Shown here: one piece after another, positions 32,159 to 39,307 of the stretch | Position numbering within the stretch: position 1 is the first letter of the stretch | Layout: each line of letters begins with the position of its first letter | Origin: Prauserella flavalba | GTDB lineage: Bacteria > Actinomycetota > Actinomycetes > Mycobacteriales > Pseudonocardiaceae | Length of the DNA: 64,000 bases | Assembly: GCF_003202235.1 (NCBI RefSeq) | Contig: NZ_MASU01000002.1 | Span: 434,001-498,000, forward strand | Reading direction: 5' to 3' | The notes under the pieces: model-generated | The model's database searches: none | What the model was told of the DNA's origin: nothing | The model's input: only the letters and a program-made list of their open reading frames with translations | Position numbers and translations under genes: made by a program

Positions 32159-33463
32159 CTAGACCTTCAGTGCATCGCCCCAGCGAAGGTAGAACGCCAG
32201 GAACGGATCCAGCACATAAAACCGATCATCTTTGTATGCCACGGCTGGGTCACCTGCGCCTCTTTCTGCCTCGGCGATCGTAGACATGTGGCGGAGAGTG
32301 TTGGACACCTGTTGTGCGCTAGGAACATCTTCCTTCAGTTCCGCATCCAACCGCCTGGTGATCTCTTGATATGTCAAGATCGTCTTAGGTCCGGTCATCG
32401 CGATAGCCCGCAAGACGGCGCCGTAAATGTCGGTTGTGAATCCATCTTTGAACGGACGATCTATGCGTTCCTGTCCGCGACTCTTCGGTCCCGCAAGTAG
32501 ACGATCGAAAACGGGGGGCGTTATCCTGTTTGCGATACGCCGAAAGAATGCTTCCCAGCCACCAATTGGTCCAGATATCGATTGCGGGTCGTTCTTGGTT
32601 TCAAGGATTCCGCTTGCCGTGCAAACGTCGTGGCACAGTTGCTGCATGAGGAAGGGGGCGCCATAGGAGTGCTCGGCAAGTTTTGTCGCAACCACGTCCT
32701 CAGGGTCTGCAACGTTGAGGGCCTCGAAGCCCTTTTTTGCGATGAAGATCAACTCGTCTTTAGTCCACGGTTCGATTCTGAGATTCCAGACGCGGCCGCT
32801 CATGTCTGGTTCCCGTCGGACCACTTCAAAGGCTTCGTGCGGAACTGCGACGAGGACCACATGCGTGATGGTGATGATGCTCTTGACGGCTCGTGCAACC
32901 TCAAGTTGAGCTGCTCGGTCGATGTAGTGGAAGTCATCCAGAACTATAGGAACCGGTAGGGTTTCGAGACCTTGCCGCGCGACTGCGGCGTATGCGCGCT
33001 TTCTTGCAAGTTTGACCGTTGAGGTTGCCGTGCTGCTGTCGCCGACGTTTGCCGTAACTGACGCGACTTTCGGGACGCCGATAGACCCAGAGACGCCAGT
33101 GCTGGTTTGGTCAGCGTTCTGGGTGCTGACCTCAACTTGATCATACAGGCCATACCAGTCGACGATTCTCTCCCAGAATTCGTCAACACTCTTGATGTCA
33201 GAACCCTGTAACCAAATCGCGTCGTGTGTCGGAAGCTGCTTCTCGATAAGGACAGTCTTACCCGATTTCGTTGGGCCGGATACAGAGAGGGCCTTTCCGC
33301 CTTGGGAGAGGTAGCTTCCAACCTCGGATTCCTGTTGGCGTTCGTCTCTCGGATTATACGTGACGAGCGGTGTTCGTCCGGCGACGAACACGTTTTTTGT
33401 CAGGTAGACAATCCTCTGATCAACGGTCTTATCAGCCAAGTGTGGCTCCCATCCCTGCGTCAT
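32159..33463 (-). CDS. AAA/ORC-type ATPase, low-GC cargo gene
   Basis: 434 residues from ATG 33463; a TTG at 33487 is also possible. Walker A is SVSGPTKSGKTVLIEKQL near residue 75 and Walker B is VPIVLDDFHYIDRA near residue 190, followed by a sensor-like HVVLVAVPHEAFEVVRR. The C-terminal 150 residues look like a helical lid and a winged helix. The segment between the motifs has a Thr/Ser-rich stretch. GC content is close to one half by inspection, far below the flanking 70 percent, so this gene was recently acquired. NTPases of this shape occur in defence and regulatory systems, but no partner gene is present and the function is unknown. Confidence 0.6.
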   Translation of the reverse strand: MTQGWEPHLADKTVDQRIVYLTKNVFVAGRTPLVTYNPRDERQQESEVGSYLSQGGKALSVSGPTKSGKTVLIEKQLPTHDAIWLQGSDIKSVDEFWERIVDWYGLYDQVEVSTQNADQTSTGVSGSIGVPKVASVTANVGDSSTATSTVKLARKRAYAAVARQGLETLPVPIVLDDFHYIDRAAQLEVARAVKSIITITHVVLVAVPHEAFEVVRREPDMSGRVWNLRIEPWTKDELIFIAKKGFEALNVADPEDVVATKLAEHSYGAPFLMQQLCHDVCTASGILETKNDPQSISGPIGGWEAFFRRIANRITPPVFDRLLAGPKSRGQERIDRPFKDGFTTDIYGAVLRAIAMTGPKTILTYQEITRRLDAELKEDVPSAQQVSNTLRHMSTIAEAERGAGDPAVAYKDDRFYVLDPFLAFYLRWGDALKV

Positions 33464-33751
33464 CGCCCCTCGGTAGATGAGTGGCAACAGCTTCCCAGTG
33501 TCTGGCGCTTCGAGCGCCGCCGTTCTCCCCTCTCTTGCGTCCCCGTGGGTCCGATGCGTCCCTGCGCTAGCCGTAATGTCTGCGGACGATGACCCAGTGT
33601 TACGGCGGGCTGCTCAACTTCTGCTGGGAGGTACTGGTGCGCTGACGGAGCGCTTCCATGCGTTCCGGCTCGGTGCGCACGCCCCAAATGCTCCCCTAGT
33701 GGTGCCGCTCAGAAGGTAAAGGTCCAGGTCAGACCCGGTTTGCTCGCCGCT
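33464..33751. other. Non-coding right end of the AICE
   Basis: About 290 bases between the low-GC ATPase and the right attachment repeat. One short frame (33576-33719, 47 codons, including a TTA codon) has no ribosome binding site and is not called as a gene. GC content rises again toward the repeat. Nothing else is recognisable; arm-type integrase binding sites may lie here. Confidence 0.4.
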
Positions 33752-33804
33752 CTGTAAATCAGACGGCACTGCCTTCGGGGGTTCGAATCCCTCACCCGCC
33801 ACAC
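33752..33804 (+). repeat. attR: second copy of the 53-bp tRNA-Tyr repeat
   Basis: Perfect copy of 18739-18791. It contains the tRNA 3' half (anticodon stem onward, including TTCGAATCCCTCACCCGCC) without a 5' half, so it is a remnant and not a gene. It marks the right boundary between element and chromosome. Confidence 0.95.
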
Positions 33805-33812
33805 CTACCGAT

Positions 33813-33853
33813 ACGCCCCGGTGACCTGTTCGATCAGGTCTCGGGGCGTTTTC
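33813..33853 (+). terminator. Original tRNA-Tyr terminator, displaced by the AICE
   Basis: ACGCCCCG-GT-GACCTG (33813-33828) pairs with CAGGTC-T-CGGGGCGT (33835-33849) around a six-base loop and is followed by TTTTCG. It sits 9 bases past the right repeat, where the chromosomal terminator of the tRNA gene would have been before integration. It now also lies at the end of the convergent IclR gene. Confidence 0.8.
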
Positions 33854-33877
33854 GTGCGTGGGCCAGGGGGCGGCCCC

Positions 33878-34669
33878 TCACAGACGCGAGGCGCGGACCG
33901 TGGTGCTCAGCCGGTCCGCCGCGGCCCGCACGGCTTCCGCTCGGGCCTCGCCTTCGGCGCCCGCGAAATCCTCGCTGTGTCCTCCGAGGCTGATCGTTCC
34001 CGTGAGAGACCCGTGCCTGCCGAGGACGGGCGCCGCGACCGCGGACACGCCACGCAGGTAGTCGTCGTGGCTGCGGGAGATCCCCTCGGTGCGTACCCGC
34101 TCCAGGTGACTTTCGAGCGCTGCCGGGTCGATGTGCGTTTCCTCGGTGAACGCTTCGAGCCGCCCCTTCAGGACCCGGCGGCGGATCTCCGGATCGAACG
34201 CGGCCATGACGACCGGTGCGGCGGCCGCGTGGAAGGGCAGGACCGAACCGACGCTGATGGCGGCCAGAGCCATCGGTTTCCCGCCCTCGACCCGGTCGAT
34301 GCACACGGCGCCTGCGTCGGAGGGCACCATCAGGAACGCGGTGTCGCCGAACCGCTGCGCCAGCGCCTCGAGTTCAGGCCTGGCCTCGGTGCGCAGGTCG
34401 AATCCGGAGAGCGCCGCGGCGCCGATGGTGAACACGGGCATCCGGATCCGGTACGCGCCCGTGTGGTCCCGGTGCACCCAGCCGGCCTCGACGAACGAGC
34501 TCATGAGCCGGTGCACCGTGGGCTTGTTGAGTCCGGTGGTCGCCGTCAGCTCGGCCAGGGTGATGACCGGCCGGTCGGCGCTGAAGTGGCCGAGCAGCTG
34601 GCACGCGCGGAGCACCGAGGTGACGGTCTCGCGCCCCGCGGAGCCGTCCTGAAGTGCTTCTTGCGCCAC
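33878..34669 (-). CDS. IclR-family transcriptional regulator
   Basis: 263 residues from GTG 34669 with GAGGTGAGC upstream. The N-terminal winged helix is TSVLRACQLLGHFSADRPVI and LAELTATTGLNKPTVHRLMS. The C-terminal effector domain shows YRIRMPVFTIGAAAL and CIDRVEGGKPMALAAISVGS, ending with ISRSHDDYLRGVSAVAAPVL. IclR proteins bind small carboxylates or aromatic acids. It is divergent from the lyase-led catabolic cluster, and the palindrome at 34772-34788 is a candidate operator, so it probably controls those genes. Confidence 0.93.
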   Translation of the reverse strand: MAQEALQDGSAGRETVTSVLRACQLLGHFSADRPVITLAELTATTGLNKPTVHRLMSSFVEAGWVHRDHTGAYRIRMPVFTIGAAALSGFDLRTEARPELEALAQRFGDTAFLMVPSDAGAVCIDRVEGGKPMALAAISVGSVLPFHAAAAPVVMAAFDPEIRRRVLKGRLEAFTEETHIDPAALESHLERVRTEGISRSHDDYLRGVSAVAAPVLGRHGSLTGTISLGGHSEDFAGAEGEARAEAVRAAADRLSTTVRASRL

Positions 34670-34771
34670 CGCTCACCTCACCTGCCGCGTGCTTGCTGGA
34701 CTCAGGTTAGCGATGAGTTCGGACCGGTTCCTTGACATGCTCGGTGTCCTTCCCGCAAAGTTTCGGAACGC

Positions 34772-34788
34772 GTATCGCATTACGATAC
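34772..34788. promoter_or_regulatory. 17-bp palindrome, candidate IclR operator
   Basis: GTATCG-CATTA-CGATAC, with perfect 6-bp arms and a 5-base spacer, 15 bases before the lyase start and inside the divergent IclR/lyase gap. Length and position fit an IclR-family operator. Confidence 0.6.
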
Positions 34789-34803
34789 ACAAGGGAGTGA
34801 TCA

Positions 34804-35667
34804 GTGGATTTGCGCGAGTTGATCAGCGACCGACTCGTCTACGCGCCGGGTGTCTGGGACGGTCTGACCGCCCGCCTGGCCGAACAGGCGGGCTTTCCCG
34901 CGCTGTGCGCGTCGGGCTTCGCGATCTCGGCGGCGCTGGGCTATCCGGACACCGAGCTCTACTCGATGTCGGAGAATCTGCAGGCCGTGCGGACGATTCG
35001 CGAAGCGAGCGGGCTGCCCCTCATCGCCGACATCGACACGGGCTACGGCAACGCCGTCAACGCACACCGCACGGCGCGTCTGTTCGCCGGCGCCGGAGTG
35101 TCCGCCGTGTTCATGGAGGACCAGCGTTCGCCCAAGCGATGCCCACTGATCCCCGGCGCCGCACCCGAACTGCTCGACGTGCCCGAGGCGACCGGCAAGA
35201 TCCGCGCCGTGGTCGAGGCGGCCAGGGACTCGGGCATGCTCGTCATCGCCAGGACGGACGCCGCGGGCGACGAGGCGCTCCGCCGTGCCGAGGCGTACGT
35301 CGAGGCGGGCGCGGACCTGATCATGCCGGTGACGAAGACGTTCAGCACCGTCGAAGAGTGGCGGCGCTGTCACGAGGTCACCGGTGTTCCGCTGATGGCC
35401 ACCCTCACCGCGTCGGCGTGGACCGAACGCGAGTTCACTCCCGAGGTGATGGGCCAGATCGGTGTCCGCATCGCATTGTTGCCGACACAGGTGCTGATGG
35501 CGGTCACGCGTGCCGCGGGTGACTGCCTGCGCCGGCTCGCCTCCGGCGAGAACCCGGCCGACGTCAGCGCGGACGCGACCGCGCACCACGACTTCCTCGG
35601 CCTCATCGGCATGCCCGAGATCGAGCGGCTCCAGCAGGCGTACCTGCCCGCCGCGGAGCCGGTGTGA
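34804..35667 (+). CDS. Isocitrate lyase/PEP mutase family lyase
   Basis: 287 residues from GTG 34804, with AAGGGAG upstream. It is a TIM-barrel with LIADIDTGYGNAVNAHRTAR (metal-binding Asp), AVFMEDQRSPKRCPLIPG and VIARTDAAGDEALRRAEAYV. The catalytic loop reads KRCP in place of KKCGH, so the cysteine is kept but Gly-His is lost. Lyases of this family cleave 2-methylisocitrate, 2,3-dimethylmalate or related acids to pyruvate or glyoxylate plus a second acid; some are oxaloacetate decarboxylases. The next two genes encode an aconitase-type hydratase, which favours a dialkyl-malate type substrate. It is the first gene of the IclR-controlled cluster. Confidence 0.88.
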   Translation: MDLRELISDRLVYAPGVWDGLTARLAEQAGFPALCASGFAISAALGYPDTELYSMSENLQAVRTIREASGLPLIADIDTGYGNAVNAHRTARLFAGAGVSAVFMEDQRSPKRCPLIPGAAPELLDVPEATGKIRAVVEAARDSGMLVIARTDAAGDEALRRAEAYVEAGADLIMPVTKTFSTVEEWRRCHEVTGVPLMATLTASAWTEREFTPEVMGQIGVRIALLPTQVLMAVTRAAGDCLRRLASGENPADVSADATAHHDFLGLIGMPEIERLQQAYLPAAEPV

Positions 35668-35675
35668 GGAGCGCC

Positions 35676-36944
35676 ATGCCGAGCACGATCGCCGAGAAGA
35701 TCCTGGCCAGGGCCGCCGGTGTCGACGTCGTCAAGGCAGGCGACAACCTGCCCGTGCGTCCCGACTACATGATCGCCTACGACTTCCCTGGCTACACCGA
35801 CGTGATGTTCAAGCAGATGCACGACGACTTCGGCATCCGGACGCTCGCCGAGCCTCACCGGTACGTCGTGTTCATCGACCACATGCTCACGAAGGGCACG
35901 GAGCAGGAACGCCAGGTCCACCAGGTCACGCGGGACTGGTGCGAGTTCTACGGCATCGAACTGCACGAAGCCCGCGGCATCGGCCACCAGGTGATGGCCG
36001 AACTGGGGTACGCGCTGCCCGGCAACTTCCTGATCCACTTCGACGGCCACATCTCGGGCGCCGGCGCGTTCGGCGCGCTCGGCTGGGGCGTGCGCCGGGA
36101 TCTCCTGGAGGCGTGGGTGTCCGGGCAGATCTACCTCGACGTCCCGGCGACGACGCGGTTCGAGCTGGTCGGTGAGCTGGCCGACGGCGTGGACAGCCGC
36201 GATCTGGTGCACCACATCATCGGTGAGTACGGTGCCGACGGCTGTGCGCACCAGGTCATGGAGTTCGCGGGCCCCGGTGCGCGCGGCATGTCGATCGACC
36301 GCAGGCAGGGCCTCTGTGGCATGGCCATGTTCACCGGCGCCGTGTCCGCGGTCTTCGAACCCGACGAGGCGGCACTGGCCTACGCGAGCCGGGTTGCCAG
36401 AACCGAGTTCACGCCGCAGCTGCCGGACGAGGGCGCCGACTACGCCGCAGTGCACACCATCGACCTTTCCGAGCTGCGCCCCCGGGTCGTGCTGCCCGGA
36501 TCGGCACGGTCGGACAACACCCGGGGGGTCGACGAGCTGGCGGGCACCCCGGTCACCAAGGCCTTCATCGGTTCCTGCGCCAGCGGCCGCATCGAGGACA
36601 TCCGCGCCGCCGCGCTCATCCTGGACGGCCGCAAGGTCGCTCCCGGCGTCGAGCTCAACGTCGTGCCGACCTCCGACTCGGTGCACCAGCAGGCGGAGGA
36701 CGAAGGGCTGCTCGACGTGCTGCGCGCTGCCGGTGCGCAGATCGCACGCTCCAGCTGCGACTTCTGCTTCGGTTACCAGAAGCCGTTGCAGCCGGGCGAG
36801 AACTGCATCTCCACCGGCGTGCTGAACATCTCGGGCCGGATGGGCAGCACCGAGGCGAACATCTACATGGGGTCGGCGTACACGGTCGCGGCCAGTGCCG
36901 TCGCCGGAACGATCTCGTCAGCGGAGGGGGTGGCCCGGTCGTGA
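35676..36944 (+). CDS. Aconitase-family dehydratase large subunit (LeuC-like)
   Basis: 422 residues from ATG 35676 with GAGGAG upstream. The 4Fe-4S ligands are GSCASGRIEDI near residue 305 and SSCDFCFGYQKP near residue 365; IDHMLTKGTEQERQVHQ and FDGHISGAGAFGALGWG are substrate-side motifs. Length is that of LeuC/homoaconitase large subunits. With the small subunit downstream it would hydrate a substituted maleate or isomerise a hydroxy-acid. Leucine biosynthesis is less likely, because the partners here are a lyase, a transporter and a CoA ligase. The dimethylmaleate hydratase DmdA/DmdB pair of nicotinate catabolism belongs to the same family. Confidence 0.87.
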   Translation: MPSTIAEKILARAAGVDVVKAGDNLPVRPDYMIAYDFPGYTDVMFKQMHDDFGIRTLAEPHRYVVFIDHMLTKGTEQERQVHQVTRDWCEFYGIELHEARGIGHQVMAELGYALPGNFLIHFDGHISGAGAFGALGWGVRRDLLEAWVSGQIYLDVPATTRFELVGELADGVDSRDLVHHIIGEYGADGCAHQVMEFAGPGARGMSIDRRQGLCGMAMFTGAVSAVFEPDEAALAYASRVARTEFTPQLPDEGADYAAVHTIDLSELRPRVVLPGSARSDNTRGVDELAGTPVTKAFIGSCASGRIEDIRAAALILDGRKVAPGVELNVVPTSDSVHQQAEDEGLLDVLRAAGAQIARSSCDFCFGYQKPLQPGENCISTGVLNISGRMGSTEANIYMGSAYTVAASAVAGTISSAEGVARS

Positions 36945-37486
36945 GCGCACTCCGCGACTACCCACCACCGCCCGACGTGATCCGCGGCCGCGTGGCCTGG
37001 ATCTTCGGTGACGACTTCGACATCGACCTCGTCATCGGTGTCGAGAACATCAAGTCCTACGACGCGGATTTCCTGCGCGGCAAGGTGATGCGGCAGTACG
37101 ACCCGACGTTCGCCGATCGGGTCAGGCCCGGTGACGTGATCGTCGGTGGCCGCAACTTCGGCTACGGCCATCCGCATTACCCGCCGATGGTGGCGCTGCG
37201 GGACCTCGGCATCGCGGCGGTGCTGGCCGAATCGTTCTCCCCGGGCTTCTGGCGGGGGGAGACGTACAACGGAATGCCGTTGCTGACCGTGCCCGGCATC
37301 AGCACCGGCGTGGCCAAGGGGGACAACGTGGCGGTGGACTGGCGCGCCGCCACCGTGCGCCTCGACGACGGCACCGAGTTGCGGGGCACCCCACCCAGCG
37401 ACCGGGTTCGCCGCGTCATCGAGGCGGGCGGCTCGCTGAAGCTTCTGCTCGCCGAGCACGCACGTCAACCAGCCGACCGATCCTGA
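36941..37486 (+). CDS. Aconitase-family dehydratase small subunit (LeuD-like)
   Basis: 181 residues from GTG 36941, overlapping the large subunit stop (GTGA). It has the swivel-domain features RVAWIFGDDFDIDLVIGVEN and DVIVGGRNFGYGHPHYPPMV; the usual GxNFGxGSSR is changed to GRNFGYGHPHYP. AVLAESFSPGFWRGETYNGM follows. Small subunits determine substrate specificity, so the changed loop suggests a substrate other than isopropylmalate. It forms one enzyme with the preceding gene product. Confidence 0.87.
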   Translation: MSALRDYPPPPDVIRGRVAWIFGDDFDIDLVIGVENIKSYDADFLRGKVMRQYDPTFADRVRPGDVIVGGRNFGYGHPHYPPMVALRDLGIAAVLAESFSPGFWRGETYNGMPLLTVPGISTGVAKGDNVAVDWRAATVRLDDGTELRGTPPSDRVRRVIEAGGSLKLLLAEHARQPADRS

Positions 37487-37527
37487 TATCCCTCCGCCCA
37501 GTCAACGACGACGGACCCAGGAGCACC

Positions 37528-38844
37528 ATGTCCGAGACGACCTCACACCCGTCGACCGAAAGCCCCGCTGTGCCCTCACCTGCCACGGCCAAACGCGCCG
37601 CGCTGGCCGGTGGGGTCGGCACCCTGATCGAGTACTACGACTTCAGCGTGTACGCGTTCCTCGCGGTGACGATCGGTCCGCTGTTCTTCCCCAGCGGCGA
37701 GCCCGCGGTCTCCGTGCTCGTCGCGCTGGCCGTGTTCGGGTCCGGCTATGTCATGCGGCCCATCGGTGGCTGGTTCTTCGGTCGCCTCGGCGACCGCCGC
37801 GGGCGCCGCAGCGCGCTCGTGGTGACGGTCGTCGCCATGGGTATCTGCTGTGGCCTGCTGGGTCTGTTGCCGACCTACGCCTCCATCGGCATCGCCGCGC
37901 CGATCCTGCTGGTGCTGCTCCGCCTGGCCCAGGGGTTCTCCGCGGGCGGTGAGATCGGTGGTGCGGCGACCTACGTGGCCGAGTCGGCGCCGACCAAACG
38001 CCGTGGTTTCTACGGCTCCGTCACCGCGCTCGGCTCGACCCTCGGCTTCTCCGTGTCCGCGGCCGTGGTCGGCCTCGTGAGCAGCCTGACGACGACCGAG
38101 CAGATGATGTCGTGGGGCTGGCGCATCCCGTTCCTCATCTCGCTCCCGCTCGCGCTGCTCTGCCTGTGGGTGCGGGTGCGGCTCGAGGACACCGACGAGT
38201 TCGCTGAGATGGCCAACAAGCGCGAGATCGTGCGCAGCCCGCTGCTCCAGGTCATCAAGGAGCGGCCAGGAAGCGTCGCGCGGGTCGTCGGCATCGCGAT
38301 CGCCATGAACGGCAGTGGCTACATCGGACTGACGTACTTCAACGTCTACCTCATCGATCAGGGGTTCGACAAACAGGCCGTCTACTGGGCATCCGCCATC
38401 GGCATCGCGCTCGCCTGCGTGACGTTCCCGCTGGCCGGTGCGCTCGCCGACCGGTTCGGGCGCCGTCCCGTGCTGCTCACCGCGTACATCGGGTACCTGC
38501 TGATCGCGTGGCCCGCGTTCGCGATCCTCGGCGGGACGTCGAGCATCCTCGTCGTGGTGCTCGTCTACATCGTCTACATGTCGTTCAACGGCCTCGCCCA
38601 GGTGCCGGCGTTCCCCCAGTTCACCGAGCTGTTCCCGCGGCGAATGCGCTACACCGGTGTCGCGCTCGGCTTCAACATCGGCACCATCATCGCCGGCGGG
38701 TCGGCCCCGTACATCGCCGCTCAGCTGGTGGAGAGCACCGGCGAGCCGATGGCGCCCGCCTTCTGGGTCATGGGTGTCGCGATCGTCGGCATCGTGACGG
38801 TGCTGACGTTCCGCGAGACCGGCAGGAAGCGCCTGCCGGTGTGA
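37528..38844 (+). CDS. MHS-type MFS transporter (carboxylate:proton symporter)
   Basis: 438 residues from ATG 37528. About twelve membrane helices. The loop-2 signature GYVMRPIGGWFFGRLGDRRG and the preceding GTLIEYYDFSVYAFLAVTIG are characteristic of the metabolite:H+ symporter family (KgtP, ProP, ShiA, citrate carriers). A second half-repeat loop is ALADRFGRRPVLL. It very likely imports the acid metabolised by the surrounding genes. The gap to the small subunit gene is 41 bases, and the stop overlaps GTGA with an unused in-frame start for the next gene. Confidence 0.9.
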   Translation: MSETTSHPSTESPAVPSPATAKRAALAGGVGTLIEYYDFSVYAFLAVTIGPLFFPSGEPAVSVLVALAVFGSGYVMRPIGGWFFGRLGDRRGRRSALVVTVVAMGICCGLLGLLPTYASIGIAAPILLVLLRLAQGFSAGGEIGGAATYVAESAPTKRRGFYGSVTALGSTLGFSVSAAVVGLVSSLTTTEQMMSWGWRIPFLISLPLALLCLWVRVRLEDTDEFAEMANKREIVRSPLLQVIKERPGSVARVVGIAIAMNGSGYIGLTYFNVYLIDQGFDKQAVYWASAIGIALACVTFPLAGALADRFGRRPVLLTAYIGYLLIAWPAFAILGGTSSILVVVLVYIVYMSFNGLAQVPAFPQFTELFPRRMRYTGVALGFNIGTIIAGGSAPYIAAQLVESTGEPMAPAFWVMGVAIVGIVTVLTFRETGRKRLPV

Positions 38845-38882
38845 CCGAGACGGCCACCGCGACACGACTCGAGGAGAACACC

Positions 38883-39305
38883 TTGTCCGATTCCCTGTAC
38901 ACCGCGTCGGTGAGCGTCACGCACGGCCGGGGCGGCACGGCACGCAGTGACGACGGAAAGCTCGACGTGACACTCGCGCCGCCCGCCGCTCTCGGCGGCG
39001 ACGGCGCCGGAACGAATCCGGAGCAGCTCTTCGCCGCCGGTTTCGCGGCCTGCTACCTCAGCGCGCTCGGCGCCGTGGCTCGCCGGGCCCGCACGAAACT
39101 GCCCGAGTTGTCCGCCACGTCGCACGTGGACCTGCGTCGTGCCGACGACGGTGGTTTCGAGCTCGCGGTCGATATCGTCGTCACGGTGCCCGCGGACTCC
39201 GTCGGCCAGGTGCGGCCGCTGCTCGCCGAGGCTGAGAAGACGTGCCCGTACAGCCGCGCCACCCGAGGCAACATCAACGTGAGTATCGACGTGAGGGGCT
39301 CCTGA
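38883..39305 (+). CDS. ohr: Organic hydroperoxide resistance protein (Ohr/OsmC)
   Basis: 140 residues from TTG 38883, preceded by CGAGGAGAACACC; a GTG at 38841 overlapping the transporter stop is an alternative, but Ohr proteins typically begin SDSLYTASV. The peroxidatic cysteine is in FAAGFAACYLSAL (about residue 60) and the resolving cysteine in AEKTCPYSRATRGNINV (about residue 125). It reduces organic peroxides in the cytoplasm. Its place inside the catabolic cluster suggests that the following flavin dehydrogenase generates peroxides. Confidence 0.92.
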   Translation: MSDSLYTASVSVTHGRGGTARSDDGKLDVTLAPPAALGGDGAGTNPEQLFAAGFAACYLSALGAVARRARTKLPELSATSHVDLRRADDGGFELAVDIVVTVPADSVGQVRPLLAEAEKTCPYSRATRGNINVSIDVRGS

Positions 39306-39307
39306 CG

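Larger units (their letters stand above)
18739..33804. mobile_element. Actinomycete integrative and conjugative element (AICE) in tRNA-Tyr, about 15.0 kb
   Basis: Bounded by a perfect 53-bp direct repeat (18739-18791 and 33752-33804) that is the 3' half of tRNA-Tyr plus three bases. Inside, in order from the tRNA, are integrase, excisionase, replication-type proteins, WhiB, HNH lipoprotein, a TraB/FtsK translocase, Spd-like membrane proteins, an SsgA-like protein and a GntR repressor reading the other way. This is the module order of pSAM2/pSE211-type elements, which transfer double-stranded DNA through a TraB hexamer. The right part carries cargo (epimerase, XRE-NUDIX-like regulator, low-GC ATPase). 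Nothing essential looks broken, so it may still excise. Confidence 0.93.

Noticed and set aside
29638-33463. A classical restriction-modification or toxin-antitoxin cargo
   Set aside because: None of the three cargo genes shows methylase, endonuclease or toxin motifs.
33576-33719. A 47-codon gene at the right end of the AICE
   Set aside because: No ribosome binding site, a rare TTA codon and no recognisable sequence; not enough to call a gene.
33752-33801. A second tRNA-Tyr gene
   Set aside because: Only the 3' half is present; the acceptor 5' strand, D-arm and half of the anticodon arm are missing, so it is the attachment repeat.
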